The notes under the pieces: model-generated
Databases searched by the model: none
What the model was told of the DNA's origin: nothing
The model's input: the letters and a program-made list of their open reading frames with translations, nothing else
In this document: positions 34,876-44,323 of the stretch, piece after piece
Layout: each line of letters starts with the position of its first letter
How positions within the stretch are numbered: position 1 is the stretch's first letter
Translations under genes and position numbers: made by a program
Assembly: GCF_015207705.1 (NCBI RefSeq)
Contig: NZ_JADEWI010000035.1
Span: 1 to 64,000, forward strand
DNA: 64,000 nucleotides
Source of the DNA: Nostoc sp. LEGE 06077
GTDB lineage: Bacteria; Cyanobacteriota; Cyanobacteriia; Cyanobacteriales; Nostocaceae
Direction of reading: 5' to 3'

Positions 34876-37065
34876 ATGGCTTCAAAATATCCGGTGGAGA
34901 TTTGGGCTGGGCTAGAGTGTACGGTTAATCGTGTGGGTGAGGAGTATTTTGACCAGTTGGAACGCAATGGTCATGCAAGGCGTTTGGATGACTTAGAGTT
35001 GTTTGCTCAATTGGGGATAAAGAAAATTCGTTACCCTGTGCTGTGGGAGAGAATTGCGCCCAATGGGTTAGAGAATGCTGATTGGTCTTGGGCTGATGAG
35101 CGTTTGGGACGGTTACGGGAACTTGGTATTACTCCAATTGTGGGGTTAGTGCATCATGGTAGCGGCCCCCGTGATACTAGTTTAGTAGACCCAGAATTTC
35201 CGCGAAAATTAGCCCAGTTTGCCCGTGCGGTGGCAGAGCGCTATCCTTGGGTAACACATTACACGCCAATCAATGAACCACTGACAACAGCACGATTTAG
35301 TGGGATGTATGGTCATTGGTATCCTCACGGACGGGACAATTTGACTTTTGCTCGTGCTTTATTCGGTCAGTGTCAAGCGATCGCTCTTTCCATGAGAGCA
35401 ATTCGAGAAATTAACCCCAATGCCTTACTTGTACAGACGGAGGATTTGGGTAAAACTTACAGTACACCAAAGTTAACCTATCAAGCAGGTCTGGAAAACG
35501 AACGCCGTTGGTTGAGTTTAGATTTATTGTGTGGTTACATAACCCCGATTCATCCCATGTGGGGTTATTTACTCTACTGTGGTCTGAGCGCGGAGGAATT
35601 GAAAGTAGCTTGTCAAAGTGTTTATTGTCCACCGGATATTATCGGCATTAACCATTATGTGACAAGTGAGAGGTTTTTAGATGAGCATCTAGAAAACTAT
35701 CCAGCTTGGACGCATGGTGGTAATGGCTGGGACAAGTATGCAGATGTTGATGCGGTGAGAGTTTGTGCTGAGAGTGTGGCAGGGGCGTACACATTGCTCA
35801 AAGAAGCATGGGAACGCTACAATCTACCCTTAGCTGTAACTGAAGTTCACCTCAATTGCACCCGTGAGGAGCAGTTACGTTGGCTTTATGAGGTGTGGAA
35901 TGCTGCCCAAGAATTACAAAATGAAGGTGCAGATATTCGCGCCATTACTGCTTGGTCACTCCTTGGTAGCTACGATTGGAATAGTTTAGTAACTCGCTCA
36001 GTTGGCTACTACGAATCAGGCGTGTTTGATTTACGTTCCCCAAATCCTAGACCAACTGCGATCGCCAAATTAGTCCGTGATTTAGCTACTGGTAATCAAC
36101 CCAATCACCCTTTACTTGCTACACCCGGATGGTGGCATCGACCACAGCGTTTACTATACCCAGCAGTTAGTTGTGACAATAGCACAAGAGAACTTAATTC
36201 TAAACTCTCCCCTACACCCCTACACCCTACCCCTCCCCTAGTCATAGTCGGCGCTAAAGGCACACTAGGACAAGCTTTTGCTCGGTTGTGTGAACTACGA
36301 GGTATTACATATCGCTTACTCACGCGTCAAGAAATGGATATCACTAATCCTGAGTCTGTAAATGCCGTGCTTGACGAGTTAAAACCTTGGGCAGTTGTTA
36401 ATGCTGCGGGATATGTGCGAGTAGATGACGCGGAGCGTGAACCTCACATTTGCTTAAAAATCAATACTGAAGGCGCAGCCATCTTAGCTACTGCTTGCGC
36501 TCAACATCATGCCGCACTGTTAACATTTTCCTCAGATTTAGTATTCAACGGTGCTGTAACTAACCCTTATATAGAAAGTGATAACGCTGCGCCACTCAAT
36601 GTATATGGTTGCAGTAAGGCTTTGGCAGAAAAGCTAGTATTACAGGCTTACCCATCATCACTAGTAATTCGCACCAGCGCATTTTTCGGCCCGTGGGATG
36701 AGTATAACTTTGTAACTATTGCTTTACGTGAGCTTAGTGCTGGCAATACTTTTGTCGCGGCTGAAGATGCGGTTGTTTCACCTACTTATGTGCCGGATTT
36801 GGTTCATGTTAGCCTCGATTTATTAATTGATGGTGAAAGCGGCTTGTGGCATTTGGCTAACAAAAGTGCGATTGCTTGGGCTGATTTGGCACGATTAGCC
36901 GCAAAACAAGCAGGTGTAAGCATTAGTAGTTTAGTGGCTTTACCTACCGAAGAACTTGGTTTAATTGCTCCTCGTCCAACTTATAGCGTACTTGGTAGCG
37001 ATCGCGGTCAATTAATGCCTTGTCTTGATACTGCTATGTCTCGCTACTTTGATGATAGAGGCTAA
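34876..37065 (+). CDS. Glycoside hydrolase family 1-like and RmlD fusion
   Basis: 729 residues. The first about 425 residues are a GH1-like (beta/alpha)8 domain: EIWAGLECTVNRVGEEYFDQ, YTPINEPLTTARF (acid/base Glu in NEP) and AVTEVHLNCTREEQLRW (likely nucleophile Glu). A Pro-rich linker (PTPLHPTPPLV) leads to a short-chain reductase of the RmlD type (about 450-725): GAKGTLGQAF for NAD(P)H, the YGCSKALAEK catalytic Tyr-xxx-Lys and SSDLVFNG. RmlD makes dTDP-L-rhamnose. A fused beta-glycosidase and sugar reductase is unusual and suggests a dedicated exopolysaccharide or glycolipid pathway with the upstream Glf fusion. Confidence 0.9.
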   Translation: MASKYPVEIWAGLECTVNRVGEEYFDQLERNGHARRLDDLELFAQLGIKKIRYPVLWERIAPNGLENADWSWADERLGRLRELGITPIVGLVHHGSGPRDTSLVDPEFPRKLAQFARAVAERYPWVTHYTPINEPLTTARFSGMYGHWYPHGRDNLTFARALFGQCQAIALSMRAIREINPNALLVQTEDLGKTYSTPKLTYQAGLENERRWLSLDLLCGYITPIHPMWGYLLYCGLSAEELKVACQSVYCPPDIIGINHYVTSERFLDEHLENYPAWTHGGNGWDKYADVDAVRVCAESVAGAYTLLKEAWERYNLPLAVTEVHLNCTREEQLRWLYEVWNAAQELQNEGADIRAITAWSLLGSYDWNSLVTRSVGYYESGVFDLRSPNPRPTAIAKLVRDLATGNQPNHPLLATPGWWHRPQRLLYPAVSCDNSTRELNSKLSPTPLHPTPPLVIVGAKGTLGQAFARLCELRGITYRLLTRQEMDITNPESVNAVLDELKPWAVVNAAGYVRVDDAEREPHICLKINTEGAAILATACAQHHAALLTFSSDLVFNGAVTNPYIESDNAAPLNVYGCSKALAEKLVLQAYPSSLVIRTSAFFGPWDEYNFVTIALRELSAGNTFVAAEDAVVSPTYVPDLVHVSLDLLIDGESGLWHLANKSAIAWADLARLAAKQAGVSISSLVALPTEELGLIAPRPTYSVLGSDRGQLMPCLDTAMSRYFDDRG

Positions 37066-37086
37066 CTCATTGGTAATTCACTAGCC

Positions 37087-37218
37087 TGCATTAACAATGT
37101 ATTAACATACATTAGCAATGTGTTTTCCTACATTAATAATGTATCGCCATACATTAACAATGTAACCTTCTGCATTAATAATGTATCGCCATACATTAAC
37201 AATGTAACCCTCTACATT
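37087..37218 (+). repeat. 21-bp tandem palindromic array before galE
   Basis: Six units start at 37087, 37108, 37129, 37150, 37171 and 37192, exactly every 21 bp, with a partial seventh at 37213. Each has a 15-bp near-palindrome of the type tacattaacaatgta plus a 6-bp spacer. Units 3-4 and 5-6 form a 42-bp higher-order repeat. The array ends 29 bp before the galE ATG, so it probably influences galE expression or messenger stability. Confidence 0.85.
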
Positions 37219-37246
37219 CTTTATTCTCAATCTCCAGTTCCTAGTT

Positions 37247-38233
37247 ATGTCAACAATTTTAGTTACAGGTGGAGCAGGGTATATTGGCTCTCATGCTGTG
37301 TTAGCTCTGAAAAATGCAGGTTATGAGGTGATTGTTTTAGATAATCTCTCCAATGGGCATCGAGAAATTGTCGAGGAAGTTTTGCAGGTAAAGTTGATTG
37401 TAGGTGATATGAGCGATCGCTCCCTTCTCGACGAGATTTTTTCCACACATAATATAACCGCAGTTATGCACTTTGCCGCTTTTATTGCTGTGGGTGAATC
37501 AGTCACAGATCCAGCAAAATACTACCGCAATAATGTTGTCGGAACTTTGACGCTGTTAGAAGCAATGTTAGCTGCATCGATTAATAAATTTATTTTTTCT
37601 TCTACTTGCGCTCTTTATGGTGTACCTGAGTTTATTCCTTTAACAGAAGACCATCCTCAAAACCCCATTAGCCCTTATGCTACTAGCAAGTGGATGGTAG
37701 AAAGAATTCTGGACGATTTTGATAATGCTTACAATCTTAAATCTGTCAGCTTTCGCTATTTTAACGCTGCTGGGGCTGACCCAAACGGATTGCTGGGTGA
37801 AGACCACATTCCCGAAACTCACCTCATCCCGTTAGTTTTATTAACGGCTTTAGGTAAGAGCGAATCTATATTTATTTTCGGTACAGATTATCCTACCCCA
37901 GATGGTACTTGCATTCGTGATTATATTCATGTCAATGATTTAGCACAAGCTCATATTTTAGGCTTAAAATATTTATTAGATGAGGGAGAAAGTGAAGTAT
38001 TTAATCTAGGAAATGGTAGTGGTTTTTCAGTCAGAGAAGTTATAGAAACTGCTAAAGAAGTCACAGGTAAAGACATTCCTATTGTAGAGCGCGATCGCCG
38101 CCCAGGCGACCCACCAATTTTAGTAGGTAGTAGTGATAAAGTACGTGCAAAGTTGGGTTGGAATCCTCAATACCCAAATCTGAAGGAAATTATTAATCAC
38201 GCTTGGCAATGGCATCAGAAGCGACATAAGTAG
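37247..38233 (+). CDS. galE: UDP-glucose 4-epimerase
   Basis: 328 residues. An extended short-chain dehydrogenase with NAD-binding VTGGAGYIGSHAV at the N-terminus, the DNLSNGHRE segment, and catalytic STCALYG with the YATSKWMVE Tyr-xxx-Lys motif. SVSFRYFNAAGADP and GTCIRDYIHVNDLA are diagnostic of GalE. It interconverts UDP-glucose and UDP-galactose with bound NAD. The product feeds the UDP-galactopyranose mutase encoded upstream, and the galactokinase encoded at 45738-46820 is part of the same sugar route. It is preceded by the 21-bp palindrome array. Confidence 0.96.
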   Translation: MSTILVTGGAGYIGSHAVLALKNAGYEVIVLDNLSNGHREIVEEVLQVKLIVGDMSDRSLLDEIFSTHNITAVMHFAAFIAVGESVTDPAKYYRNNVVGTLTLLEAMLAASINKFIFSSTCALYGVPEFIPLTEDHPQNPISPYATSKWMVERILDDFDNAYNLKSVSFRYFNAAGADPNGLLGEDHIPETHLIPLVLLTALGKSESIFIFGTDYPTPDGTCIRDYIHVNDLAQAHILGLKYLLDEGESEVFNLGNGSGFSVREVIETAKEVTGKDIPIVERDRRPGDPPILVGSSDKVRAKLGWNPQYPNLKEIINHAWQWHQKRHK

Positions 38234-38305
38234 ATATCAGCACAATTTTTGAGTGCGATCGCCCAAGCCAATCAATAAAATTGAATCACACCACAAAGGT
38301 AAATT

Positions 38306-39154
38306 ATGGAGGAATCAAAAAGAATTATCCTACCCGCAGATAGCACACCAGCGAACTTTGACAATGGTTCGATTTTTTTCATTGGGACTGCAACTGTGCT
38401 ACTACGTTACGCAGGGTTTACAATTCTCACAGATCCTAACTTTCTCCACCGAGGCGATCATGTGCATTTGGGTTATGGTATTAATTCAACTCGCCTCACC
38501 GAGCCAGCCTTAACTATTGAGCAGTTACCGCCCTTAGATTTAGTTGTACTGTCTCATATGCACGAAGATCATTTTGATCACATAGCAGCCGAAAAAGTTG
38601 ATAAAAATTTACCTATCATCACCACACATCACGCAGCAACCAAACTTAAACAAAAAGGTTTTAACTCACCCCAACCTCTCAAAACCTGGGAAACATTAAC
38701 TGTTACTAAAGGTGATGCCAACCTCTGCATTACTGCTATGCCTGGAATACACGGGCCTGGTATTTTAAAAGCATTGCTACCACCTGTAATGGGTAGTATG
38801 TTAGAGTTTCAAACACCCAATGCAGAAACAAAGTTCCGCCTCTACATTACGGGTGATACTCTTATTCACCAACAGCTTTACGAGATTCCCCGACGATATC
38901 CAAATATTGACCTCGCTTTGCTACATCTAGGTGGTACAATGGCCTTTGGGATTTTGCTGACAATGGATGCAAAGCAAGGTGTACAAGCAATTCAAATTAT
39001 TGCTCCGCGTACAGCCATACCAATTCATTTCAATGATTATACGGTTTTCAAGTCAGCCCTTGAAGACTTTAAGAAAGCAATAGTACAAGCAGGCTTAGAA
39101 AATAAAATCAAATATCTTAACCACGGCGACACTTATACATTCACAGTTGCATAG
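38306..39154 (+). CDS. Metallo-beta-lactamase fold hydrolase
   Basis: 282 residues. The metal-binding motif SHMHEDHFDHI (HxHxDH) is intact. A second ligand lies in ITAMPGIHGPG and the metal-bridging Asp in LYITGDTLIH, with a final His in AIPIHFNDY. This is the UlaG/YtnP-like group of MBL-fold enzymes (L-ascorbate-6-phosphate lactonase-like), which hydrolyse phosphoesters or lactones. The substrate is not clear from sequence. It lies 70 bp after galE on the same strand but is not obviously related to sugar metabolism. No signal peptide is present. Confidence 0.85.
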   Translation: MEESKRIILPADSTPANFDNGSIFFIGTATVLLRYAGFTILTDPNFLHRGDHVHLGYGINSTRLTEPALTIEQLPPLDLVVLSHMHEDHFDHIAAEKVDKNLPIITTHHAATKLKQKGFNSPQPLKTWETLTVTKGDANLCITAMPGIHGPGILKALLPPVMGSMLEFQTPNAETKFRLYITGDTLIHQQLYEIPRRYPNIDLALLHLGGTMAFGILLTMDAKQGVQAIQIIAPRTAIPIHFNDYTVFKSALEDFKKAIVQAGLENKIKYLNHGDTYTFTVA

Positions 39155-39314
39155 TTAATAGTTAAGTTCGTTTGTTAAAAGAAATTATCTATAGGCTTTT
39201 TTGGAAATATAAAGTAAGTATATTAACTTGTTTCGCTTGATAGATTAACTTGCCATAAAAAAAGATATAAATAGAAAGTAAATCATTTTTAAACCAGTTT
39301 CAAATATTAAATTT

Positions 39315-41000
39315 ATGCAGAAAGTTTATGGTAACATCCAAGGCATAAAAGCCAGCCATATTAAACAATTACAGCAGCTTTATGAAGAACAGCAACCAGC
39401 CGATAGATTTATTACGCCGGAGTTTGCTCAAACCTTAGCTGCAATTAGTACAACTATCCATCACCCCATTTGTTGTTATATTAATCGGCGTGGACAGGTG
39501 ATTCGGATTGCTGTCGGAACGCCAAATCAAACCCAAATCCCAGAAGCAGAATTACCCCGCCATAGTGCAGAGCGGTTGAGCCGAATTCGTTGCATTGCTA
39601 CTCAATTTAAATCAGAACCTCCAGATACAGCAGCATTAGTGGCAATGGTAAGCCAACATTTAGATGCTCTAGTAAGTTTAAGTGTGGCTAATAACCAAGT
39701 CCAAGAGGCTTTTTTAGTTTACCTAGCCCCTGATTTAGAAACACCTTGGATAGTTTCACCTCCTTTAAGTTTGGCTGATTTAACCGAACAGGATTTTAGC
39801 GATTTAATTACTGAATGGGAAAAAGATATTGCCGACGCAGGAGGAATAATTTCACCCCAAGATAATTTTTCTGATCAAGATAGAGTCTTGCTAGTAGGAG
39901 TTCAGACAGATAATATTTCTGCCCAAAGATTTGAAGACGGACTGATAGAACTGGTGCGTTTAGTAGACAGTGCTGGGGGAATTGTTCTAGATACAATGAG
40001 GCAAAAACGCTCTCATCCTCATCCGCAAACAGTTGTTGGTAAGGGAAAGATTGAAGAAATAAAACTTGCAGCACAAAAAGTAGGTGCAAATTTAATTGTA
40101 TTTGACAGAGATATTTCCCCGTCTCAAGCCCGGAACTTGGAAAAAGAAATTGGGCTGCGAGTAGGCGATCGCACAGAGGTAATTTTAGATATTTTTGCTC
40201 AACGTGCGCGCACACAAGAAGGTAAATTACAAGTAGAACTGGCACAACTTGAATATATGCTACCTCGGTTACGCGGTCGCGGACAGGAAATGTCTCGATT
40301 AGGTGCGGGGATAGGAACGCGGGGGCCTGGTGAAACTAAACTAGAGACGGAACGGCGGACGATTCAACGGCGAATTGCTCAACTCCAGCAAGAAGTAAAC
40401 CAATTACAAGCACACCGCGCCCGCATTAGACAACAGCGACAACAGCAAGAAGTTTCAGTTGTGGCGTTAGTGGGATATACCAATGCTGGTAAATCAACGT
40501 TGCTAAATATATTAACTAACGCAGAAGTTTACACCGCCGATCAACTATTTGCTACCCTTGACCCCACAACACGCAAAGTAGTAATTACACAGCCAGAAAC
40601 TCAAGAACGGAGAACCATTTTACTCACGGATACCGTAGGGTTTATTCACGAATTGCCCCCATCTCTTGTAGACGCATTTCGCGCCACATTAGAAGAAGTG
40701 ATTGAAGCCGATGTTTTGCTTCATCTGATAGATTTATCTCACCCAGCTTGGGAAAGCCACATTGCTAGTGTGCAGGACATCTTACAAGAAATGTCTGCAA
40801 TTCCCGAAAAAGATTTAATTGCATTTAACAAGATTGACCGAGTAGATAGTGAGACTTTGGCTCAAGCTCAAGAAAAGTATCCGCAAGCTGTATTTATCTC
40901 AGCTACTGAGCGATTAGGTTTAGAAACTTTAAAACAGCATTTGCTGCAACTAATTGACGAACCCGTTGAAGCAGTTGCAGTCACGCAAAATTCATACTAA
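39315..41000 (+). CDS. hflX: GTPase HflX
   Basis: 561 residues, longer than E. coli HflX because of an N-terminal extension of about 190 residues that is usual in cyanobacteria. The HflX domain has VGKGKIEEIKLAAQKVGANL and FDRDISPSQARNLEKEIGLR, and the glycine-rich GAGIGTRGPGETKLETERR loop. The G domain has G1 GYTNAGKS, G3 DTVGFIHELP and G4 FNKIDRVD. HflX binds ribosomes and rescues or splits stalled 70S particles. The gene runs into the asparaginase gene with only 14 bp between, so they are probably co-transcribed. Confidence 0.95.
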   Translation: MQKVYGNIQGIKASHIKQLQQLYEEQQPADRFITPEFAQTLAAISTTIHHPICCYINRRGQVIRIAVGTPNQTQIPEAELPRHSAERLSRIRCIATQFKSEPPDTAALVAMVSQHLDALVSLSVANNQVQEAFLVYLAPDLETPWIVSPPLSLADLTEQDFSDLITEWEKDIADAGGIISPQDNFSDQDRVLLVGVQTDNISAQRFEDGLIELVRLVDSAGGIVLDTMRQKRSHPHPQTVVGKGKIEEIKLAAQKVGANLIVFDRDISPSQARNLEKEIGLRVGDRTEVILDIFAQRARTQEGKLQVELAQLEYMLPRLRGRGQEMSRLGAGIGTRGPGETKLETERRTIQRRIAQLQQEVNQLQAHRARIRQQRQQQEVSVVALVGYTNAGKSTLLNILTNAEVYTADQLFATLDPTTRKVVITQPETQERRTILLTDTVGFIHELPPSLVDAFRATLEEVIEADVLLHLIDLSHPAWESHIASVQDILQEMSAIPEKDLIAFNKIDRVDSETLAQAQEKYPQAVFISATERLGLETLKQHLLQLIDEPVEAVAVTQNSY

Positions 41001-41014
41001 GCAAGAAAAATTCT

Positions 41015-41887
41015 ATGATACCCACTATTATTGTTCACGGTGGTGCAAAAACCATCACAGATGACAAAGTTGCAGCCAACCATGCAGGCTGTACAGCAGC
41101 AGCAGAGGCTGGTTGGGCAGTGTTGCTCGGCGGCGGTACTGCTTCAGAAGCGGTGGAAGCTGCTATCCGTATACTGGAAGCTGATCAGACATTTAACGCT
41201 GGTCTTGGCGCGACTCTCAACAGCGACGGAGAAGTCGAGTTAGACGCGGCGATCATGGAAGGTTCTTTATGTTGGGGAGCGATCGCCGCCGTTCAAGGTG
41301 TGCGTCATCCCATCTCGGTAGCCAGAAAAATTATGGATGATAAACCCAGGCTATTAGTAGCGCGAGGTGGGGAACGTTTCGCCGTAGATTGCGGTGCGGA
41401 AATGTGTAAAAAAGAAAACTTAATAGCTGAAGAACAGTGGGAGCAGTGGAAAGAAGATCAGGAAGTAATTGATCGCCCCAACACAGTTGGTTGTGTAGTT
41501 TTGGATGGTAGTGGTGTCTTAGCTGCCGGCACTTCAACTGGCGGGACTACGAAGCAGCAAAGTGGTCGCGTTGGTGACACTGCGCTTGTAGGCTGTGGCT
41601 TATACGCTGATAATAAAATCGGTGGTTGCTCAACAACAGGTGATGGCGAGTCAATTATTCCCGTGGTTTTGGCAAAAACAGCGATCGATTTTCTGGCGGG
41701 AGACAGACACCCAGACGAAGCAGCACAGATGGCAATTGACGCTTTGGTATCTAAAGTCAAAGGGGAAGCTGGCTGCATTCTCATAGACGATCAGGGACGA
41801 GTCGGCTGGGCTTATAATTCCCAACACATGGCAGTGGCTTATATGAATGCAGAAATGGATAAAATAGCTGCTTTTACAAAGAAATAA
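41015..41887 (+). CDS. Isoaspartyl peptidase/L-asparaginase (plant type)
   Basis: 290 residues of an N-terminal-nucleophile hydrolase. The precursor is cut before T157 (sequence NTVGCVVLDGSG), which becomes the catalytic N-terminal threonine of the beta chain. The alpha chain begins IIVHGGAKTITDD, and the downstream ASTSTGG-like segment (LAAGTSTGGTTKQQSGRVGD) binds substrate. The enzyme removes isoaspartyl residues and hydrolyses beta-aspartyl dipeptides, and in cyanobacteria takes part in the breakdown of cyanophycin dipeptides (beta-Asp-Arg). No cyanophycinase gene is adjacent. Confidence 0.93.
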   Translation: MIPTIIVHGGAKTITDDKVAANHAGCTAAAEAGWAVLLGGGTASEAVEAAIRILEADQTFNAGLGATLNSDGEVELDAAIMEGSLCWGAIAAVQGVRHPISVARKIMDDKPRLLVARGGERFAVDCGAEMCKKENLIAEEQWEQWKEDQEVIDRPNTVGCVVLDGSGVLAAGTSTGGTTKQQSGRVGDTALVGCGLYADNKIGGCSTTGDGESIIPVVLAKTAIDFLAGDRHPDEAAQMAIDALVSKVKGEAGCILIDDQGRVGWAYNSQHMAVAYMNAEMDKIAAFTKK

Positions 41888-41932
41888 TTTGTAATTGTGA
41901 GTTTCGTCCCTATTCCCTACTTTCAGTTAGCC

Positions 41933-43207
41933 ATGAACTCAAAACACAACTTTAATTACTTCCAAGGGGGTTCGTTTTCTGATCTCTTTGCTGAAGATAT
42001 CACAGATGGGGGTTATGCCTTCATTTTGAATTACCCTGCTACTGCTAGTTGGGCTGCTTACCCCAACACCAAAAAATATTTTATTCAAGATGGCAGTAGT
42101 GAGGCAACCAAAACCACCTTTGACAAGATTTGCCAAAAAGAACCTTGGAAGAATTTAGCGGTGTTAGGCGATCGCCTTCCCGGAATTACCATTACTCCGC
42201 CGCCAAAGTTGCTAATAGACTACTGGCAAGAGCATTTAGGCTTTAGCTACTCTAATATGGAGTTGATGGATTGCTCGACTTATTTAGACGACCTCAGTCA
42301 AGGCGATCGCTTTAACAACCTAATCACACTCTTTCCCTTCGATCACCTCAAACCAGACAAACACGCTGTTGACCCAGACACCCATTACTACTTGCTCAAT
42401 AAAGCAACATTATCCGACCTGGGAATACCACATCCAAAATACGAAACTTACAATCTTCACCAAATCAATCTGGAAGATATTCCCTTACCAGAACAATTTC
42501 CCTATTTAATTAAAACCTCTCACGGACTATCAGGAGAAGGCACTTATATTATTAACAATACCGAAGATTTGCAATACTGCTTAGAAGAAATCAGGAAATA
42601 TCTTGATATTAAATTACTGGAGACAATTGTTGTTTCCGAGTTTATTAATAACGTTGTCAATAACTACTGTGTCCAGTTTTATGTAAACAATGCGGGTGAT
42701 ATAAAACTTATTGGTACTACAAATCAAATCGTTACGCCAGAAGGTAACTATTTAGGCGGCATGATTAATTACTGTGAAACAGACATGAATCGATTCGCCC
42801 AGATGATTGCGGCTATTGGTAAATATGCCCACCAGCAAAAGTATTTCGGCGTTATTGGATTTGATGTTTTAGAAAACAAAGACGGACAAATGTATGTGAT
42901 TGATGTTAACTTCCGAGTCAACGGCTCAACTCCACTTTGTTTACAACGTCATACTTTATTAGAGTTAGGAAAAGAGGTAGCCCAATATTCGAGTAATTAC
43001 CGTATGGTAGGCTCATTAGAATCAAGTCTCATAACTTTAAAGTCAGAACTAGATAAAAAAGACCTGATAATTCTATCCGCTATAGAGAAGAGGAACCAAG
43101 ACCAAGTTTATACCGAAATATCCGGTATTCTTTCAGGAAAAACAATCAAAGAACTACAACATATTGAGCATAAATTAAGCGGCTTACTAAATACAAGTTT
43201 ATTGTAG
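41933..43207 (+). CDS. ATP-grasp ligase of unknown substrate
   Basis: About 424 residues from the ATG at 41933 (GTG at 41897 would add 12). A pre-ATP-grasp region (KYFIQDGSSEATKT, LAVLGDRLPG) is followed by an ATP-grasp fold: FPYLIKTSHGLSGEGTYII (ATP loop), VVSEFINNVVNNYCVQFYVN, and the metal site VIDVNFRVNGSTP. It resembles the pre-ATP-grasp/ATP-grasp carboxylate-amine ligases that form peptide-like bonds in natural product pathways. It is on the same strand as the asparaginase gene (46 bp). The EgtD-like methyltransferase 4.2 kb away and the PhyH enzyme in between make a small specialised pathway possible, but that is unproven. Confidence 0.78.
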   Translation: MNSKHNFNYFQGGSFSDLFAEDITDGGYAFILNYPATASWAAYPNTKKYFIQDGSSEATKTTFDKICQKEPWKNLAVLGDRLPGITITPPPKLLIDYWQEHLGFSYSNMELMDCSTYLDDLSQGDRFNNLITLFPFDHLKPDKHAVDPDTHYYLLNKATLSDLGIPHPKYETYNLHQINLEDIPLPEQFPYLIKTSHGLSGEGTYIINNTEDLQYCLEEIRKYLDIKLLETIVVSEFINNVVNNYCVQFYVNNAGDIKLIGTTNQIVTPEGNYLGGMINYCETDMNRFAQMIAAIGKYAHQQKYFGVIGFDVLENKDGQMYVIDVNFRVNGSTPLCLQRHTLLELGKEVAQYSSNYRMVGSLESSLITLKSELDKKDLIILSAIEKRNQDQVYTEISGILSGKTIKELQHIEHKLSGLLNTSLL

Positions 43208-43315
43208 ATTTAAGGGTTGGAAAACCCCATTTGTATAAGTAGTTTTAAGTAGTGGTGTGGCAACGTTAAAGTCTAGCGCATCTGGTTGTATGTCGATGCG
43301 TTAGGTAGTGCTTCA

Positions 43316-44290
43316 TCAAGAACTAGTAATAGTTTGTGGTGTCCAAGTAGGGCCTTGGCATCGTGGCCCCTCTGATGTCCAAATGAGTTTATCTAAACAC
43401 ATTTGCCGTTTATCCATGTTATTCGTCCAAGCATGGTAGACGAGATATTCAGTTTTACCGTCTGGAGCAACAACAATAGAATTATGTCCCGGCCCTCTGA
43501 CAAAATTAAGCACAGACTTTAGTACCCGTGGCCCAGTTTCATTACCCGCATCGGAGTAAAGCCCCATCACGTTGTCAGCAACGCCATAATCTACACCATA
43601 GTCCTCAGTTTCCCAGCGTCCGCCACTATAAAAGCAGTAGTATTTACCTTCATGCTTACGAACACAAGGGCCTTCTAAAGTATGCCAATCATAGACTTTA
43701 CCGTACATTAAGCGATCGCCTAAAAATCTTTGCCAAGGCGATCGCGCTCTTAAAACTACCTTCTCCTCACCAGCCAACTTGGTCATAGTTTGCAGTCGGT
43801 CTACAACCAACGCCGTACCCGCACGTACACCACCTTCCGTATCTAAAAAGTCGATAGCGTAAAACAGATACCACTGTCCATCATCATCACAGAATGGATG
43901 CGGATCAATGGCGAAGGGACAGGAATTAGGGTCTACAAGTGTTTCGCCCACATCTTGATAAGGCCCTAATGGATTATCACTTGTAGCCACACGCAACTGA
44001 TGATTTTTATCCTCATGTCCTACAGAGTAGTAGAGGTAAAATAGTCCGTCCGAGTAAGCAACTTCGGGGGCCCAAAAATTATTACCAAGGGCTGGATCTG
44101 GTCGCAATAGTGCGTGATCGACAAAATGCCAATTGACAAAATCGAAGGAACGTAACAGAGGAAATACGCGTGATTCTTTCGTCCCTTCCGCCTCGGCTGC
44201 ACCAGTACCGATCGCATAATATACCCCTTGATGTTGCCACACAAAGGGATCAGCAAAATAGCCTTCGTAAACGGGATTAGTATATTTCAT
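43316..44290 (-). CDS. Glycoside hydrolase family 43-like enzyme
   Basis: 324 residues of a five-bladed beta-propeller. Catalytic-type motifs are YFADPFVWQHQGVYYAIGTG (general base Asp), NNFWAPEVAYSDGLFYLYYS, SCPFAIDPHPFCDDDGQWYL (the pKa-tuning Asp) and YDWHTLEGPCVRKHEGKYYC (general acid Glu). GH43 enzymes cut arabinofuranosides or xylosides. It has no signal peptide and is thus apparently cytoplasmic. It starts 33 bp after the end of the PhyH gene, so both belong to one minus-strand unit. A role in breaking down imported or self-made glycans is inferred. Confidence 0.88.
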   Translation of the reverse strand: MKYTNPVYEGYFADPFVWQHQGVYYAIGTGAAEAEGTKESRVFPLLRSFDFVNWHFVDHALLRPDPALGNNFWAPEVAYSDGLFYLYYSVGHEDKNHQLRVATSDNPLGPYQDVGETLVDPNSCPFAIDPHPFCDDDGQWYLFYAIDFLDTEGGVRAGTALVVDRLQTMTKLAGEEKVVLRARSPWQRFLGDRLMYGKVYDWHTLEGPCVRKHEGKYYCFYSGGRWETEDYGVDYGVADNVMGLYSDAGNETGPRVLKSVLNFVRGPGHNSIVVAPDGKTEYLVYHAWTNNMDKRQMCLDKLIWTSEGPRCQGPTWTPQTITSS

Positions 44291-44323
44291 AGTTAATAGT
44301 CAACAGTCAACAGTTAACAATGA

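Noticed and set aside
37120-37326. Frame encoding repeated YINNV units before galE
   Set aside because: It is translation of the 21-bp repeat and then runs out of frame into galE.
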